Part shown: in pieces, positions 45,616 through 58,100 of the stretch
How the letters are laid out: each line of letters opens with the position of its first letter
Numbering within the stretch: the stretch's first letter is position 1
NCBI GenBank assembly: GCA_020744425.1
Contig: JAGMUV010000017.1
Location: 1,475,690 to 1,539,689 of the forward strand
Direction of reading: 5' to 3'
Length of the DNA stretch: 64,000 bases
From: Dactylonectria macrodidyma
Taxonomy: Eukaryota; Ascomycota; Sordariomycetes; Hypocreales; Nectriaceae
Notes under the pieces: model-generated
Databases searched by the model: none
What the model was told of the DNA's origin: nothing
What the model saw: only the letters and a program-made list of their open reading frames with translations
Program-made: the position numbers and the translations under genes

Positions 45616-47149
45616 ATGGAAGCCACGGAACCGGCAAAGCCACAATGTGGCAGCCAGAGCTCTTCAGAGGAGTATGATTTTCCCCTCCATGTTGCTGGTA
45701 TATGTAAGTCTCAAGTGCGGTACACGGTATTTGTCGTTCGCTAATTGAGTCGCGCAAAGTTATGGTATTGGCCGCTTCCATCTTCGGTAAGAGAACGATG
45801 TCTAATCTCCATTGATCTGCTTGAATGAAGTTGACGTCTAAATAACAGGCGCCGGTTTTCCGGTTGCTGCCAAGAAGATCAAGAGCCTTAACATTCCGCC
45901 GAAGGTCTTCTTTGCTTGCAAGCACTTTGGAACAGGAGTTTTAGTCGCTACGGCATTCGTTCATGTAAGTTTGTCGTGGAAGCAGTATCCATGTCGATGC
46001 TAACATTGGCAGCTTCTCCCTACGGCGTTTGGCAGTCTCTCGAATCCTTGTCTCCCCGATCTCTTCACGACTGATTACCCCGCCATGCCTGGAGTAATCA
46101 TGATGGGATCTATGTTCATCCTGTTCGTCATCGAGATGTACCTCAATGCCAAAACCGGAGGCCACTCTCACGGGGGACCGACTGGCACCGACATTACCGC
46201 GCCTGCTGCACCGAGGCGGCCCAGACGACCTGACTCGTTCCGAAGCACTCCAGTTCAAGACTTCGACTTTGAGATGGACGACAACATTGCTTATGAGAAA
46301 GCTATGGCACAAAACATGTATGAGGAAACTGGCAAATGGAACGGTGCCGACTCCAATGGCTCGACCATGCCCGCGTGGTTCGTCGTGTTCTATGAGCAAT
46401 ACGTTCGCCAGCGTGCAGAGATGATTGAATTGATCAAATCACAACGCTATCCGTCACCCATCGAACTCGATCCAAAAAAACCCACCATCGAGGATACTGA
46501 GCTGTACTTCGATGAGGAGGGACAACGCGTCGACCCTCATGTCCTCAAAAAAATGTCAGCTAATATCACGCTTCTCGAGGGTGGCATCCTCTTCCACTCT
46601 GTTTTCGTTGGTATGACTATCTCGATCACCAGCGATGGGTTCGTTATACTCCTCGTTGCCATCCTATTCCATCAAATGTTTGAGGGTCTTGGCCTCGGGG
46701 CCAGGATTGCTGCGGTTCCATACCCAAAAGGCAGCATCCGTCCATGGCTACTTGTTATAGCCTTTGGAACTACTGCACCCATCGGCCAGGCTATCGGGTT
46801 ATTGACAAGAAATACTTACGACCCAGAGAGCGCCTTTGGCTTGATTATAGTTGGCATCTTTAACGCAATGTGAGTTGGCGCCTCGAAGGAACTTCCCATT
46901 AAGGTTGCGGTTTTCTGATGATTTTACAGTTCTTCTGGCTTGCTGATTTATGCTGCTCTGGTTGACTTACTGGTCGAAGACTTTCTTTCAGAGGAAGCTA
47001 ACCGCGTGATGAAAAAGAAAGATAAAATTGCTGCTTTCTCCTGGGTGCTACTTGGAGGTAAGTAATCAACTTTCAGAACTAGAACTGAATACGCGAAATG
47101 CTGACATAAGGTAGCAATCGGAATGTCAATTGTAGGGGCGTTTGCTTAA
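45616..47149 (+). CDS. ZIP-family zinc/iron transporter
   Basis: Six exons (45616-45703, 45760-45786, 45849-45964, 46013-46869, 46930-47057, 47115-47149) sum to 1251 nt, 416 residues. Eight hydrophobic segments are expected. TM2 contains HFGTGVLVATAFVHLLP. A long cytosolic loop has a His-rich motif (GGHSHGG). TM4 has LEGGILFHSVFVGMTIS and TM5 has FHQMFEGLGLG; the His and Glu of these helices form the metal path. The last exon encodes IGMSIVGAFA at the C-terminus. Plasma-membrane or vacuolar import of Zn(II) or Fe(II) into the cytosol is expected. A RIPed repeat begins about 28 bp after the stop codon, so the native 3' UTR and terminator are probably displaced. Confidence 0.92.
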
Positions 47150-47177
47150 TATGAAAATAAGAGAAGATTAAAAATAT

Positions 47178-47597
47178 TGAAGTTATGGGCCTTAGCAGCG
47201 CACACTCAGAGGGGGGCTAGAGGTTAAATAGTTAAAATAAAATAAAAAGAATTAATAATAAATAACAGCATAAAGGCCTAGAACCCAAGCTTGAGGTAAT
47301 AGTGATTTAAATTGACTAGAGTTGCATAATATTAAAATATAAGCTATATTACTTTATTTAATCTTTTAAAATATATTAAATAATTAAAAAAGTTAAATAA
47401 AAAAGTAAAATTAAAAATTAAAATATTAAAATATAAAATTATTATATAATAAAAGCTTTATAATAGTGTATTTTATTTTAAGCTTATAATAATTATAATT
47501 TATATATATTATAACTTAATTTATTAAAAACTATTTTATTAAAAAGTATTATTATTTTTAAACTTTTTATTATTTGTTTAATTATAATACATATTAT
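47178..47597 (+). mobile_element. Copy E1 of the ~1.09-kb element, 5' part
   Basis: Begins at 47178 with the element start (intact form TAAGGTTATAGTCC) and the word CAGCGCACACTCAGAG, only lightly mutated for about 50 bp, then strongly RIPed. Interrupted at 47598 by copy E2 on the opposite strand; E1 resumes after 49501 and runs to about 49930. A small inverted fragment of the same family follows to 49987. Confidence 0.6.
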
Positions 47598-48084
47598 TAC
47601 TATTAAAACCACTATTCAGACTTTTATTTTTATATTACTGCATTTTTATATAATTATATATTTATATTACTTAAGTTATTTTAAGATAAAGGACTTAATT
47701 AATTAGTTAACTTAGTTATAAATAGACTCTTATCCCTCTTCTTTTAAACCTTCCTTTACTAAATCCTTTAACTATTCTAGTAGAATTCTCTTAGTTTTTA
47801 ATAAATTACTCTTTTAACTATATATTAATTAGTATAATATTAGCCTATAATTATATAACCTATATATTATAGCTCTTTAAGTTATTAAAGAAAGCATTAT
47901 TAAGAATTATTATTTCTTTTTATTTCTTTTTTAAACTAATTCTTTTAATAATACTTATTCTATTTTAATCTATTAAATTATATTCTTATTTAATAAGGCT
48001 TATAAGAATAAGTTCTTTTAAAAGATATAGTAATTAAAGATTATTAATTAAATAAGCTTTTTATAATTAAGTTAATTAAACTTA

Positions 48085-48511
48085 ACGTATATAATAAGTG
48101 AGTGTAATAAACAAGCGAGTATAACAGTGCACTATATAGTAAAAAATAACCTATTTTAAATAACTTAAAACTAATAATAAAATTATTAGACTTATATAAG
48201 CTATATTTTTTTAGCTTAGTATATCTTAATATAATAAATATATTTTTCTTATAATTTTAAATAGCTTATTAAGCTAGATATAATAAGGTATATAGTATGA
48301 ATAGAGTTTTTCTTAATAAGTTGAAAAATAAAAATATATAAAATTCTAGAAATTTATATCTTATATATTCTCACTTAATAAATATAATTCCAAGTTTTTA
48401 GTAATTTTTAGCTTAAATTTAATTTTTAAGAATTTTTTAAAGATTATTCTTTAAGGTATAAAGTTCAAGTGTTATATACCCTTGTCTGTTGCACTCGCTT
48501 ATTATATACGT
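48085..48511. mobile_element. MITE-B, TA-flanked, inside E2
   Basis: 427 bp with terminal inverted repeats beginning ACGTATATAATAAG, flanked by TA at 48083-48084 and 48512-48513. The host sequence continues across it: joined flanks AAACTTAGCC match the uninterrupted paralogue at about 54539-54560 (minus strand), which confirms a single TA duplication. No coding capacity. Confidence 0.75.
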
Positions 48512-48779
48512 TAGCCTATATTATATATTTTAAATTAAATAAATAAAATACTCTTTATATTTTAAAAAATAGGCTTTAATGTTTTTTAATTCTTTTAATT
48601 AATATATATATAAAATAATTCTAATATATTAGTATTAATAAGAGTCTATTAAGTTATTATATAATATATTATATATATATTATATTATTTATTAATTAAA
48701 GAGAGTTATTTTAAATTATAATATAATAAGAATTATAAAGTATTAAATTATAACTTAGAATTATAATATGTTTAGAATA

Positions 48780-49204
48780 ACTTATATAATAAGTATATAG
48801 TGTATTTAAGTATATAATATACTTATATTATATACTTTAAAAGCTAAATCTTAAATTTTCTAAAACAGCCTATTTAAGCCTAAGACTTTTATAGATTTAA
48901 TTTTAAATCTTTAATTAAAAAGTTAATTAAGAAGTATTTTTTTAGATTTTTTAAAAGAAGTATTAAGCTCAATATAAATAAAAATATAATAAAATATAGT
49001 ATGAATTTCATTTTATTAGCGCTATATATATATATATAATATAAAAAGTTTTAAGAATAAAACATATTATAAATAAGCTAAGTATAAGTTTATAGCTATT
49101 TTAAGCTTAGTTTGAATTTTTAAGAATTATTTTAAAATTATAATTAAAAGTAAAAATCTTAATATATTACATACTTGGATATACTGCATGCTTATTATAT
49201 ACAT
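48780..49204. mobile_element. MITE-D, TA-flanked, inside E2
   Basis: 425 bp, left end ACTTATATAATAAG, right end complementary but decayed, TA at 48778-48779 and 49205-49206. The interior shares long words with MITE-C, including TAGCGCTATA and GCTTAGTTT. Joined flanks AGAATATAATAAAG align with AGAATGCGATAAAG in copy E3. Confidence 0.65.
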
Positions 49205-50824
49205 TATAATAAAGTGACCTTTATAAGGCTTTTATTATATAATAATTTTACTTTTTAATATTAAGCTTTTTTATTTAACTTTTTAATTTAGCTTTTTTAA
49301 TTATTTAATATATTTTAAAGAGTTAAATAAAATAGTAAGGCTTATACTCTAAATTAATAAAAACTCTAATTATTTTAAATTATTATTACTTTAAGCTTAG
49401 GTTTTAAGCCTTTATATTATTATTTATTATTACTTTTTTTTTTTAAATTATTTAATCTTTAGCCCTTCTTTAAGTATATATTATTAAGAATTATAACTTT
49501 AGTAATAAATATTATAATAAATTTATAATATAATATATTTTATATTTTCATTATATATATTTTAATTATTAAATTTTATAAAAATATATAAATTATTAAT
49601 AAATTAAAATTTTAATAATAATTTATGATCTTTAAAAAGAGCAGAATTATTAAAATTTAATAGTTTATATTTAATTTAATTTTAAAAAGTACTAAAATAT
49701 TTTAAACATTATTAAAAGATTATTAAAAAAAGATTTAAAAGAAAATAGTTTTTTCTTAAAGTATTAATTAATTTTAATAGAAAATAAATAATATAAATTA
49801 TAAATAATATAATTATTATTAATATATATAAGAATTAAAAATAATAAAAGAATATAATAAAAAAAGGGTTTAAGTTTTTAATAATTAAAAAAAAAGAATA
49901 AGAATTTATTTATAATTAATTTAATAAATTAATTTAATTATAAATAAACTCTTATCTTTCTTTTTTTATAGAACTTCTTTTTATTATTAAAGTTATAACT
50001 CTTAATAGTGTATATTTAAAGAGAGACTAGAGGTTAAATAGTAAAAAGAAAAGAATTAATAATAAATAATAATATAAGAGTATAAAACCTAAGCTTAAGA
50101 TAATAGTAATATAGAATGATTAAAGTTTTTATTATATTAGAGTATAAGCCTTACTATCTTAATTAACTCTTTAAATTACATTAAGCAGTTAGAAAGCTAG
50201 AGAGAAAAGCTAGATAGAAAAGCTAAATAGAAAAGCTAGATATTAAAAAGCAAAATTATTATATAATAAAAGCTTTATAAAGGCTTTACTTTATTATATT
50301 CTAAGCTTATTATAATTCTAAGTTATAATTTAATTATTACTTTATAATTCTTATTATATTATAGTTTAATTACTTATAATATAACTAACTTATAATAACT
50401 GTTTTTAATTAAATAAATAATATAATATATATATAGTATATTATATAATAGCTTAATAAACTCTTATTAATATTAGTATATAAGAATTATCTTAGTAAAG
50501 TTATAGTCTTAAGTAATACAGGCTTAAAAAGAGGCTAGAAATTAAATAGTTTAAAAAGAAACTAATAAAAAATAATAATATAAGAGCTTAAAACCTAAGC
50601 TTAAAGTAATAATAACTTAGAATACTTAGAGTTTTTACTATATTAGAATATAAGCCTTATTATTTTATTTAATTTTTTAAAATATATTAAGTAATTAAAA
50701 AAGCTAAATTAAAAAGCTAAATATTAAAACGTAAAATTATTATATAATAAAAGCTTTATATTTATTATATTTTAAATTATAATTTCATTTATTAAAAACT
50801 AACTTATTAAAAATTAATATTATA

Positions 50825-51232
50825 ACATATATAATAAGCAAGCGTTATAAACAAGCAAGCATCGCACCTATACTATATACTTAAAACTCCAAACTTTAAA
50901 TTTTATAAAATAGCTAATATAGCTTTAGGATTTTTAGGAAATTAATTTTAAATATTTAATTAAAAATTTAATAAGCTAGTATTTTTTTTAGACTTTTTAA
51001 AAAATTATTAAGCTAGTTATAAATAAAAATAGTTCAAAATACAATGCGAATTTTATACTACTAGCGCTATAAGTATATATAGACTAGAAAATTTCTTAGA
51101 AATAACATATTTTATAAATAAGCTAGGTAAAAATTCTTAACTATTTTAAGCTTAGTTTAAATTTTTAAGAATTTTTTAAATTTTATAATTTAAGGTGAAA
51201 ATCAGAGTGCGACGCTCGCTTATTACATACGT
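50825..51232. mobile_element. MITE-C, TA-flanked, inside E5
   Basis: 408 bp, ends ACATATATAATAAGC and complementary GCTTATTACATACGT, TA at 50823-50824 and 51233-51234. The interior is similar to MITE-D. In the un-RIPed element the duplicated TA corresponds to CA. Confidence 0.68.
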
Positions 51233-51361
51233 TATTTAAGCTTTTTATAATTTAATTAATTTATAATATATATTATAATAAATATTTAATATAATATATT
51301 TTATATTTTTAATAATTTAAATTTTGATAATTATTATACTCTTTTTATATATATTTTAAAT

Positions 51362-52421
51362 TACTATTAAAACCGCTATTCAGACTTTTATTTCTATACT
51401 ATTATATTTCTATATTATATATTTATATTAGTTAAGTTATCTTAAGATAAAGGACTTAATTAATTAATTAACCTAGTTATAAATAGACTCTTATCCTTCT
51501 TCCCTTATAGAACCTTCCTCTACTAAATCCTTTAATTATTTTAATAGGATTCCCTTAGTTTTTAATATAATTATTAATCATTTTATATATTAATAATAAC
51601 TATATTACTTATAACTTATATTATCTACTCTTTATTAATATTAGCTAGTAATTTAAAGAATATTATTTCTTTTAAAAATATTTTAAATATTAGCTTTATT
51701 ATTAATTACTTTAAGAAGTATTATTCATTTTTAATCTAGTTCTTAAATTATTAGTTATTTCTAAAGAAGTATAGTTTTAAAAATACCTTAGTCTTAAAAA
51801 TTACTAAAGTAAATTACTTATTATTAAAAAGTTATTAAGTCTTAATAGTTCTAGTTTTTTTAAGATTATATTTTATTATTATAGCCTTTAGCTTATTAAG
51901 AGTTTTTATATCTTTACTAAGCTTAGTATTTAGATTATATAAAGAGAGTATAGTAATTATTAAAACCTAAGTTATTAAGAGTATAAAATATATTATATTA
52001 AATATTTATTATAATATTTATTATAGTTATTCTTTAATAAGTTAAATTACGATTTAAAATTATAAAAAGCTGAATTATGATATAAGTATAAGTTAGAACT
52101 ATAATAAAGTAACTTAGAATGCGATAAAGTGATCCTTATAGAGCTTTTATTATATAACGATTTTGCTTTCTGATATTTAGCTTTTCTATCTAGCTTTTCT
52201 ATTTAGCTTTCTAGCTGCTTAACGCATCTTAAAGGGTTAATTAAGATAGTAAGGCTTGCACCTTAATATAGTAAAAACTCTAGTCATTCTGAGTTACTAT
52301 TACCTTAGGCTTAGGTTTTAAGCCTTTATACTATTATTTACTATTAGTTACTTTTTTTTTTTTTTACTATTTAACCTCTAGCCCCTCTCTAAGTGTGCAC
52401 TACTAAAGGACTATAACTTTA
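51362..52421 (-). mobile_element. Copy E3, inserted in E5
   Basis: A 1060-bp copy on the minus strand, collinear throughout with the intact copy at 60568-61652, including a RIPed version of the 145-codon ORF. It is flanked by a perfect 13-bp direct repeat ATATATTTTAAAT at 51349-51361 and 52422-52434. The 5' tip and the tandem AAAGCTAGAT block are the best preserved parts. Confidence 0.8.
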
Positions 52422-53368
52422 ATATATTTTAAATATTAAATTAAATAAACATATAAAAAAACTTTAATAAATTAAGAATTATAATATATTATAATTTTAA
52501 AAAAATTAAAATTATTAAATTTAATAAGTCTTTAATAATAATAAATTATTTAATAATTTTTAAAACTAAAGTATTTTTTAAAAATATTTTTTTTTTAAAA
52601 ATAATTAATAATTTAAACTAAATTAAAATACTTAATATTTTTTTAAAATAATTAATAATAAAATTAATATTTAAATTATTTTTTAATTATTAATTAATAT
52701 TAATAAAAAGTAAATAATATATATTATAAATAATATAATTATTATTAATATATAAATAGATTGAATTAATTATAAAGCTATTAATATATATAATTAATTA
52801 GAAATATAAGTAAAGTAAGAGTATTATAAATAATAGAAGGATATAATAAATAGAGGTTTTTAAGTTCTTAGTAATTAAAAGAGGAAGGATAAGACTCTAT
52901 TTATAACTAAACTAGTTAATTAATTAAGTCTTTATTTTATAATAACTTAAGTAATATACATATATAATATAAAATATAATAATAAGGAATATAAAAATAT
53001 AAAAATAAAAGTCTAAATAGTAGTTTTAATAATAAAAGAATTATTTTATATATATTAATTAAAAAAATTAAAAAATATTAAAGCTTACTTTTTAAATTAT
53101 AAAGATTATTTTATTTATTTAGCTTAAGATATATAATAAAGGCTAAGTTTAATTAATTTAATTATAAACAGCTTATTTAATTAGTACTCTTTAGTTATTA
53201 TATTTTCTAAGAAAATCTATTTTTATAAGCTCTATTAAATAAAAATATAATATAATAAATTAAAATAAAATAAGTTTTAATAAAAGAATTAATTTAAAAA
53301 AAATAATAACTATTAATAATGCTTTTTTTAATAACTTAAAGAATTATAATATATAAATAATATAATTA

Positions 53369-53810
53369 ACGTACTTGATAAGTGAGTAAGCCAAACAAGC
53401 GAGTGAGCCACTTTGAAATTTCCTAGCATTTACACCTTAAATGAAAATATCTTTAAAATATTCTCTAAAATTAAAACTAAGAGTAAAATAGCTAATATTT
53501 TAGAAATAGTTCTATTATATATTAAAGAATAAATATAAATTCTCTTAAATTTTTTTTAAAAATTACTTAATAAGTTATATTAAAAATGCTTATTCGTACT
53601 GTATACCTAACTATTTCTATGTAAAGGAATTTTTTTAAAAATTTAAAAAAATTATTATATAGTTTTCTTTTTAATTAAATAATTAAAAATATTTTTATTT
53701 TATTTTTAATAATTAGATAGCTAGTTTTAAAAATTTAAGGTTTAGCTCTTTTTAGTGCACAGTATTCATAGCTCACTCGCTTGTTTGGCTTACTCACTTA
53801 TCAAGTACGT
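53369..53810. mobile_element. MITE-A, best preserved, TA-flanked, inside E4
   Basis: 442 bp with perfect 40-bp terminal inverted repeats (53369-53408 and 53771-53810) starting ACGTACTTGATAAG. TA lies on both sides (53367-53368, 53811-53812). The uninterrupted paralogous site in copy Ec near 54780 (TATAGTTATAAAC) proves the empty site (TATAATTATAAAC). TA specificity suggests a Tc1/mariner-type transposase acting in trans. It encodes nothing. Confidence 0.82.
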
Positions 53811-53945
53811 TATAAACTAACTTTATATTTACTAATATATAGCTAAAAGAGTAATATATTAAAAACTAAAAGAATTTTATTATTTAATAAGTTAAAAGAT
53901 TTAATAAAGAAAGATTTAAAAGAGAAAGAATAAGAGTCTATTTAT

Positions 53946-55032
53946 TAAGGTTATAGTCCTTAGTAGTGTATACTCAGAGAGGGGCCAGAGGTTAAATAGT
54001 AAAAAAATAATAATAACTAATAGTAAATAATAGTATAAGGGCTTAAAACCCAAGCTTAAAGCAATAGTAACTCAGAATAACTAGAGTTTCTACTATATCA
54101 GGGTATAAGCCTTACTATCCTAATTAACCCTTCGAGATGCATTAAGTAGCTAGAAAGCTAGATAGAAAAGCTAGATAGAAAAGCTAGATGTCAGAAGGCA
54201 AAATCGTTATATAATAAAAGCCTCATGAGGGCTCTGCATTACTTCATCGCATTCTAAGCTTATTGCAATTCTAATCACGTCATAATTCAATGCTTTATAA
54301 TTCCCGTTATATTATAATTTAACTGCTCGCAATATAACTGACTTATAATGACTCCCCCTAATTAAACAAATAACATAATGCGCGTATAGTACATTATATA
54401 ATAGCCTAGTAGACCCTTATTAATACTAGTATATAAGAATCATCTTATATATATACTAATTAAAAGAATTAAAGAAGATTAAAGCTTACTTCTTAAGTTA
54501 TAAAGAGTATCTTACTTATCTAATTTAGAATATATAATAAAGGCTAAGTTTAACTAGCTTAATTATAAAAGGCTTATTTAATTAGTAATCTTTAATTACT
54601 ATATCTTTTAAGAGAATCTGTTTTTATAAGGTCTATTAAATAAAGATATAATTTAATAAATTAAAATAGAATAAGTCTTATTAAAAGAATTAGTTTAAAA
54701 AGAGAAATAAAAAGAAATAATAATTATTAATAATACCTTTCTTAATAATTTAAAGAGCTATAATATATAGATTATATAGTTATAAACTAATATTATATTA
54801 ATTAATATATAGCTAAAGGAGTGATATATTAGAAACTAAGAGAATCCTATTAGAATAGTTAAAGGATTTAGTAAAAGAAGGTTTAAAGGAAGAGGAATAA
54901 GAGTCTATTTATAACTAGGTTAATTAATTAATTAAGTCCTTCGTCTTAAGATAACTCAAGTAATGCAAATATGTAATATAGAAACGCAGTAGTATAGAAA
55001 TAAAAGTCTAAATAGCGGTTTTAATAGTAAAA
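53946..55032 (+). mobile_element. Copy Ec of the ~1.09-kb element, inserted in E4
   Basis: A 1087-bp copy beginning TAAGGTTATAGTCC and ending GCGGTTTTAATAGTAAAA, flanked by a perfect 14-bp direct repeat AAGAGTCTATTTAT (53932-53945 and 55033-55046). The first 350 bp are lightly mutated, the middle strongly. The internal part differs from the ORF-bearing copies, which indicates a second subfamily sharing both ends. Confidence 0.82.
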
Positions 55033-55180
55033 AAGAGTCTATTTATAACTAAGTTAACTAATTAATTAAGTCCTTTAATTTAAAATAACTTAAGTAATAT
55101 AAATATATAATTATATAGAAATATAATAATAAGGAATATAATAATATAAAAATAAAAGTTTAAATAATAGTTTTAATAAT

Positions 55181-58100
55181 ACTCTTTACTTAGAGGAACT
55201 ATAAAGTAAAGTTTTAAAAGGTTCTTTAGGCTCTTTTAACTAGATATATAAAAAGCATAGTCCAGTTTTATTAAGACTCTATTAATTTTATAGTATTATT
55301 TATTTATTTTTACTATTACTTCTTACTATAAGCTATAGCTTATATAATTACTTTTAAGTTAGAATAATATATTTATAGTTTCTTTAAAAAAAAGATATAT
55401 AGACTTTTACTATTATAAGTCTATTATACTTATATAAGAAAAAGAGATATTAAATAATATTACTACTTTATAGCTTATAAATATAATTACTAAAGTATAT
55501 ATTATAACTTAGCTTTAGAATCCTTAGAATTATACTAAAGAGAAGTATTATCTTCTTTATTAACTTTAGTAACTAAAGTAAGCTATATTATAATATCCTA
55601 ATTCTAAAACCACTTTTTATATTTATAGTTATACTTAAAGCATTACTTTATCTTATTCTTAAGCCTTTTTAACTTATAAATAGCTTCTCTTATTTATCTT
55701 TTTAATATATTCTTTAATTTAATAAAATTGCCTTATATTAATCTTTAAAAAAAGTATAGTCTCTCTTATTTTTTTACTTTTAAAAGCTATATATAAAAAC
55801 TTATAAAATTAAGCCTTATTATTATACTATTATTATAAATACCTTTAAGATTAAGAAGGACCTTTAAGAACTACTTACTTTAGCTCTTTTAATTTATTAT
55901 AATAAAGGTAAGAATATATAAAAGTTTTATTTTATAAATAACTAACTAAAAGCCTAGTTTGCTTCTTAAGTTAGGATTCTTTTTTTATATAGAGTTAGGA
56001 ATAATTATTATTTTACTTTTAATAAAGAGTATACTTTTTAAAAGTCTAAGTATTATAAAGTTTATAATATTATTTAATTAAAGAAGAATAATTATTAAAA
56101 AGCTTAAGTAAAGTATTATATTAATAATAATAATAATAGTTTTATAAATAAAGTTAGAAAAGATATTAATTACTTTAAAAAGCGCTTTATTAACTAGCTT
56201 TAATTTAATAAGCTAATTCTAGATTATTATTATTAATATTCTTTATATATAGAAGAATAATCTAAAGATTAAGAATTATAAGTTATTTTTATAATAAAGT
56301 ATATTATATAGCTCTTTTATATATAATTACTTTCTTACTTTAGTATTATACTTAGTTATAAAAATTAAAATATATTTACTTTAAGTATAAGCCTATTATA
56401 TAATAGCTATTATATTTAAATCTTATTTATTTTAATTTAAAAGTATAATTACTTATAGTTTATTAATAAAAAATAGTTAAAATACTTAATTATATAAATA
56501 ATAATATAATTATTAAAAGTCTAATTTAATTTATTATTTATTATATAAGTACTAAAAGAAGCTATATAACCTTATATACTTAATAGTATAGACTTACTTA
56601 TAAAGTATAATAATAGTTATAAATTAAAAGAATAGTTTATATCTTATTATATACTTTACTAAGCTTTTTAATTTCTATTTACTATAATTTCTAAGTTTTA
56701 TTAAAAAGAGATTAGTCTATTTAACTAATTTAAACTAAAAGAAGTTATTAAAAAAGATAATAAGTAAGATCTTATTAATAGAGTAATATATATTATCTTT
56801 ATTAAGCTTTAAATAGCTATTTATAAATATTAATATAAGGCTACTTACTTAACTAATCTTATTAATAATTAATATAATCTTACTCTTTTAATATAGCTTT
56901 TCTTCTTCTAATATATTCCTTATAATCTTTATTTTATCTTTAAATTTAATATTATATATTAAATAGAGAGTCATATTATTAATAAGTATAACTATATTTT
57001 TACTAATATTTATTAAAAGCAGTATATAAAGGCTGCCTTTTAATTAGAATATATTCTTAATAGTATATATAATATAAGACTTTTTTATACTTCTTTTACT
57101 ATTAATATATTAAAAGTATTACTTACCTTTCTCTTTTTAGAGCTAAGTATTATACTTATTAAGAAAAAGTACTAATAATAATACTACTATTAATTATAGC
57201 TTATTTAAAGTCTATTACTTTACTAAACCTAGAGTAATATTAATATATAATATATAAAGGCTAACTTTAAAATATATCTATTTTCTTAAATTAACTTTAT
57301 TTACTAATATTTCTTCTATTTAAGTAGACTATTATAAGATATTTAGGCTTTTATAAGGCCTATTAATATATATAAAAAAAGCATTACTTTCCTTACTTTA
57401 AATATTTATTATAATATTAATATCTTCTTTCTTTTAAAACTTTAATATTATATTAATTTCTTTTTAATTAAAAAGGCCTATACTTTAAAAAAGTAAATCT
57501 TAAATATCTTATAATATTATATAGAATTATTAACCTTACTAAATAATAGTATTATTATTCTATTTTATATTAATTACTATTATCTCTTTATATAAGTATT
57601 TTAATATTAAATTTATAAGTATATCCTTAATTTTACTCTTTTAAACTATTAATAAAATACTTAGAAAAGTATTATAATACTCTTAAGAATTAATATTCTT
57701 ATTATTCGCTCTAATACTATCCTCCTTTTTAATTTAATTACTAAAAGTATATAAATCTATAATATCTTTAAAGTCTTAGTTTATACTTTAAAGCTTATAG
57801 TTAACTTAAGTATTTTCTATAAAAATATATAATAAAGTAATATTATAAATATAAGAATGAACTTAGTTATTTAGTATCTTTTAGAACCTTTATTAAAGTT
57901 TAAGTATATTATTTATTAGCTTATTTTAAAACCTTTTTTAAAAAATGAATAGAATAAGATATAAGATTATTTTCTTATTAATATACTATAAGCACTTTCT
58001 TTTATATTATAAGACTTTAATAGCTATTTTTTTATAAAGACTTTATCTTATTTATTAAACTTATTTATAAGATAACTATTAAATATAAGTATTACTATTT

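Larger units (their letters stand above)
47598..49501 (-). mobile_element. Copy E2 of the ~1.09-kb element, holding two MITEs
   Basis: Starts at the 3' tail (complement of GGTTTTAATAGTA) and ends at the 5' tip (complement of TAAAGTTATAA, 49501). After removing MITEs 48085-48511 and 48780-49204 with their TA duplications, about 1048 bp remain, close to the 1085-1087 bp of complete copies. Heavily RIPed. Inserted in E1 in opposite orientation. Confidence 0.68.
50496..53035 (+). mobile_element. Copy E5, inserted in E4, itself hosting MITE-C and E3
   Basis: Starts TAAAGTTATAGTC at 50496 and ends with a TTTTAATAATA-type tail near 53035. A 13-bp direct repeat flanks it: AAGAATTATCTTA (50482-50494) and AAGAATTATTTTA (53036-53048), differing by one C/T. 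Without MITE-C and E3 its length is about 1057 bp. Confidence 0.68.
49988..55180 (+). mobile_element. Copy E4, the oldest host copy, split by three insertions
   Basis: Starts 49988 (TAAAGTTATAAC) and ends near 55180 (AGTTTTAATAATA). It is interrupted by copy E5 (50495-53048 including one duplication), MITE-A (53369-53812 including TA) and copy Ec (53946-55046 including one duplication). Subtracting these leaves about 1094 bp, agreeing with complete copies. This arithmetic supports the nesting model. Confidence 0.72.
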
